Positions 5,269-6,347 of a stretch of 6,347 bases of DNA are shown piece by piece. Source of the stretch: DRYM01 sp964564025 (GTDB lineage: Archaea; Thermoproteota; Thermoprotei_A; EX4484-217-1). The stretch spans positions 1 to 6,347 of the forward strand of contig CAZLZO010000060.1 of assembly GCA_964564025.1 (NCBI GenBank). Reading direction: 5' to 3'. The translations under genes and the position numbers were made by a program. A model generated the notes under the pieces. It was given only the letters and a program-made list of their open reading frames with translations. It was not told the origin of the DNA and searched no databases. How positions within the stretch are numbered: the first letter of the stretch is position 1; the number at the start of each line of letters is the position of its first letter.

Positions 5269-5976
5269 TTACATTCTTTTTAGAGCCTTTCTTAGAGCTC
5301 GATGTACAGCTTTTTTAATTTCTAAACCAGCTATATGTAGTGGTGTGTCGTTTAAGTAAGGATCACGATCCATTGTTGCTAGGCATGGATAATAGTGTAG
5401 AAGGAGCCCTGCTTGAACTATTGAGTCTTTTACTTTAACTCCTACTAGCTTTTCTGCTACGTAGTATGTTGAACCACATGGAGCACTGCGTTTCACTGAG
5501 ACTTTCACTATGGTGTCGCCGCTTATTTCAATCTCAAGTTCGGGTCTTCCAAAGAATTTAGCGAATTCATCAATGAAAGGATCTCCTACAGGGTCAAGAG
5601 TACAGAAAGGACGGGCGAAAACACATGTTACTCCTTCCCTCCTAAGCTCTTCTCTTACCTGAGCCTCCATACCTAGTCCAGGGCTCCACTTAGGATTATC
5701 TATGGCTACTATTACTGATGAAGCTCCCGTTCTCTTAGCTATTGTCGGTAGTAAAAGTATTGCTGGTTGATCTTCACATAACGATAACAGTAAGTTGCAT
5801 TTCGTTAATCCTTCAATGTGAACTGATTCAGGTTCATCCAGAGCTTGTTCGAAATCAACTCTCGGAACATGGGCTATGTTAACAGTCCATTGAGAAGGCC
5901 CCTTGTTCTTTAAAGTTTCAGCTATTCTATCACCAAATAATCCCTGAGAAAGAGCAAGTATTTTCAACTTAACCAC
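5269..5976 (-). CDS. DUF166 family protein, function unknown
   Basis: 235 residues from the GTG at 5976, of the archaeal DUF166 family, found mainly in anaerobic archaea. Recognisable blocks are LALSQGLFGDRIAETL (7-22), AIDNPKWSPGLG (91-102), a KRSAPCGSTYYVAEKLVGV stretch (162-180) and LLLHYYPCLATMDRDP (191-206). Six cysteines (C60, C67, C118, C125, C167, C198) include two pairs with equal spacing (C-x6-C), so a metal or cluster site is possible but not shown. No signal peptide or membrane segment is seen. The likely start is TTG at 5967 (MKILALSQGLFGDR) because AGGAGTGG at 5973-5980 sits eight bases before it, while this site overlaps GTG 5976; the protein would then be 232 residues. It is divergent from the CooT-like gene and 117 bases upstream of the HypE-like start. 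Some databases have linked this family to thymidylate synthesis in methanogens; I give that little weight. Confidence 0.82.
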   Translation of the reverse strand: MVKLKILALSQGLFGDRIAETLKNKGPSQWTVNIAHVPRVDFEQALDEPESVHIEGLTKCNLLLSLCEDQPAILLLPTIAKRTGASSVIVAIDNPKWSPGLGMEAQVREELRREGVTCVFARPFCTLDPVGDPFIDEFAKFFGRPELEIEISGDTIVKVSVKRSAPCGSTYYVAEKLVGVKVKDSIVQAGLLLHYYPCLATMDRDPYLNDTPLHIAGLEIKKAVHRALRKALKRM

Positions 5977-6049
5977 TCCTATGCCATAAAAATTTAAAGG
6001 TTCGTAAATTATTAAGTTAACGGTGTTTAAATAAGAGGGAAATTAAGGT
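5977..6049. promoter_or_regulatory. Divergent promoter region between DUF166 and the CooT-like gene
   Basis: This 73-base gap must drive both genes. Plus strand: TTTAAATAA at 6026-6034 is a good TATA box, about 20 bases before ATG 6050, so the transcript would be nearly leaderless or begin close to the start codon; GAGGG at 6035-6039 may serve as ribosome-binding site if transcription begins earlier. Minus strand: TTAATAATTTA (6015-6005) would place a start near 5985, and TTTAAATTTTT (5998-5988) is a second option. The palindrome GTTAAC (6016-6021) lies between the two TATA-like boxes and may be an operator. Confidence 0.45.
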
Positions 6050-6347
6050 ATGTGCGAATTTAAAGTTGCTATAGAAAATGACCAGCAAATACTTGCTGAA
6101 AACATAGTTAAGGCATTTTATGAAGGAAACAAGCTTAAACTCGTAAATGTTTTAGGTGAAACCGTTAGGTTAGAAAATGCTATAATAAGCGAAATCGACG
6201 TTAGTAAGGAGGAAATGAAAATTCTGAAGCATCCTCTCCTTGGGGCAACATTAATGTTCCTTACAGTGTTTTTAAACTGCCAAAACAAAACTACCTATGA
6301 TCCTTTAGTTGAAGAGTTATGGAATAGAGTAAAATCCTTAGGTGAGT
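6050..6347 (+). CDS. cooT: CooT-like nickel-binding CODH accessory protein (runs off the right edge)
   Basis: ATG at 6050 opens a frame that stays open for 99 codons to the window end. The first 65 residues match the CooT family: it begins MC, and Cys2 is the nickel ligand known in Rhodospirillum rubrum CooT; then a small beta-rich domain AIENDQQILAENIVKAFYEG, LKLVNVLGETVRLENAIIS and EIDVSKEEMKIL. CooT dimers bind Ni(II) and are thought to help supply nickel to CODH. Classical CooT ends near residue 66, but here the frame continues with HPLLGATLMFLTVFLNCQ (64-81), a short hydrophobic stretch with a second cysteine (C80), and then a helix-like YDPLVEELWNRVKSL. Presence of cooS in the same window supports the call. 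The end of the protein is not visible, so a fusion cannot be excluded. Confidence 0.8.
   Translation, partial: MCEFKVAIENDQQILAENIVKAFYEGNKLKLVNVLGETVRLENAIISEIDVSKEEMKILKHPLLGATLMFLTVFLNCQNKTTYDPLVEELWNRVKSLGE

Noticed and set aside
1..6347. CRISPR arrays, tRNA or rRNA genes, insertion sequences, toxin-antitoxin or defence genes
   Set aside because: I found no regular direct repeats, cloverleaf-like sequence, terminal inverted repeats or transposase motifs on either strand.

Overview
The window looks like part of an archaeal chromosome, probably an anaerobic thermophile of the TACK/Thermoproteota side. The lineage is inferred from gene content: a free-standing ThiN domain, a DUF166 protein, an archaeal-type AIR-synthase-like protein, a V4R protein, AT-rich DNA with many AGA/AGG and ATA codons, TATA-like promoters, and Shine-Dalgarno sites of the GGAGGTGA type. 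Nothing identifies a species.

Layout. Seven genes lie on the minus strand and one on the plus strand. Reading the minus strand from right to left: a DUF166 protein (5269-5976); an AIR-synthase/HypE-like protein (4108-5043, with a coding N-terminal part reaching about 5150); a one-domain ThiN protein (3533-4108); a 402-base gap; a V4R protein (2558-3130); a radical SAM protein fused to a ModE-type winged helix (1399-2541); a 167-base gap with a promoter; a CooF-like 16-cysteine ferredoxin (617-1231); and the first 203 codons of CooS, the Ni-Fe carbon monoxide dehydrogenase (1-610, cut by the left edge). A CooT-like nickel-binding accessory gene starts at 6050 on the plus strand, divergent from DUF166, and is cut by the right edge.

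How they may work together. CooF and CooS are a textbook pair: CooS oxidises CO (or reduces CO2) and CooF carries the electrons. CooT is linked to nickel handling for CODH. The V4R and radical SAM-HTH genes form their own two-gene operon directly upstream of cooFS on the same strand. The simplest inference is a sensory or regulatory unit: V4R as a small-molecule-binding protein and the radical SAM-HTH as an iron-sulfur, DNA-binding regulator or modifier. The cooFS promoter region holds two copies of GAACACG, 33 bases apart, just upstream of its likely TATA box. The AIR-synthase-like and ThiN genes overlap by one base and suggest a second unit, possibly in thiamine phosphate metabolism.

Two gene starts do not fit a simple reading. 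The only good ribosome-binding site of the ferredoxin gene points to an ATA codon 11 codons upstream of the first ATG. The AIR-synthase-like protein has a family-like N-terminus encoded upstream of its first ATG with no ATG, GTG or TTG in frame; removing one A from a run of seven would join it to a well-placed GTG.
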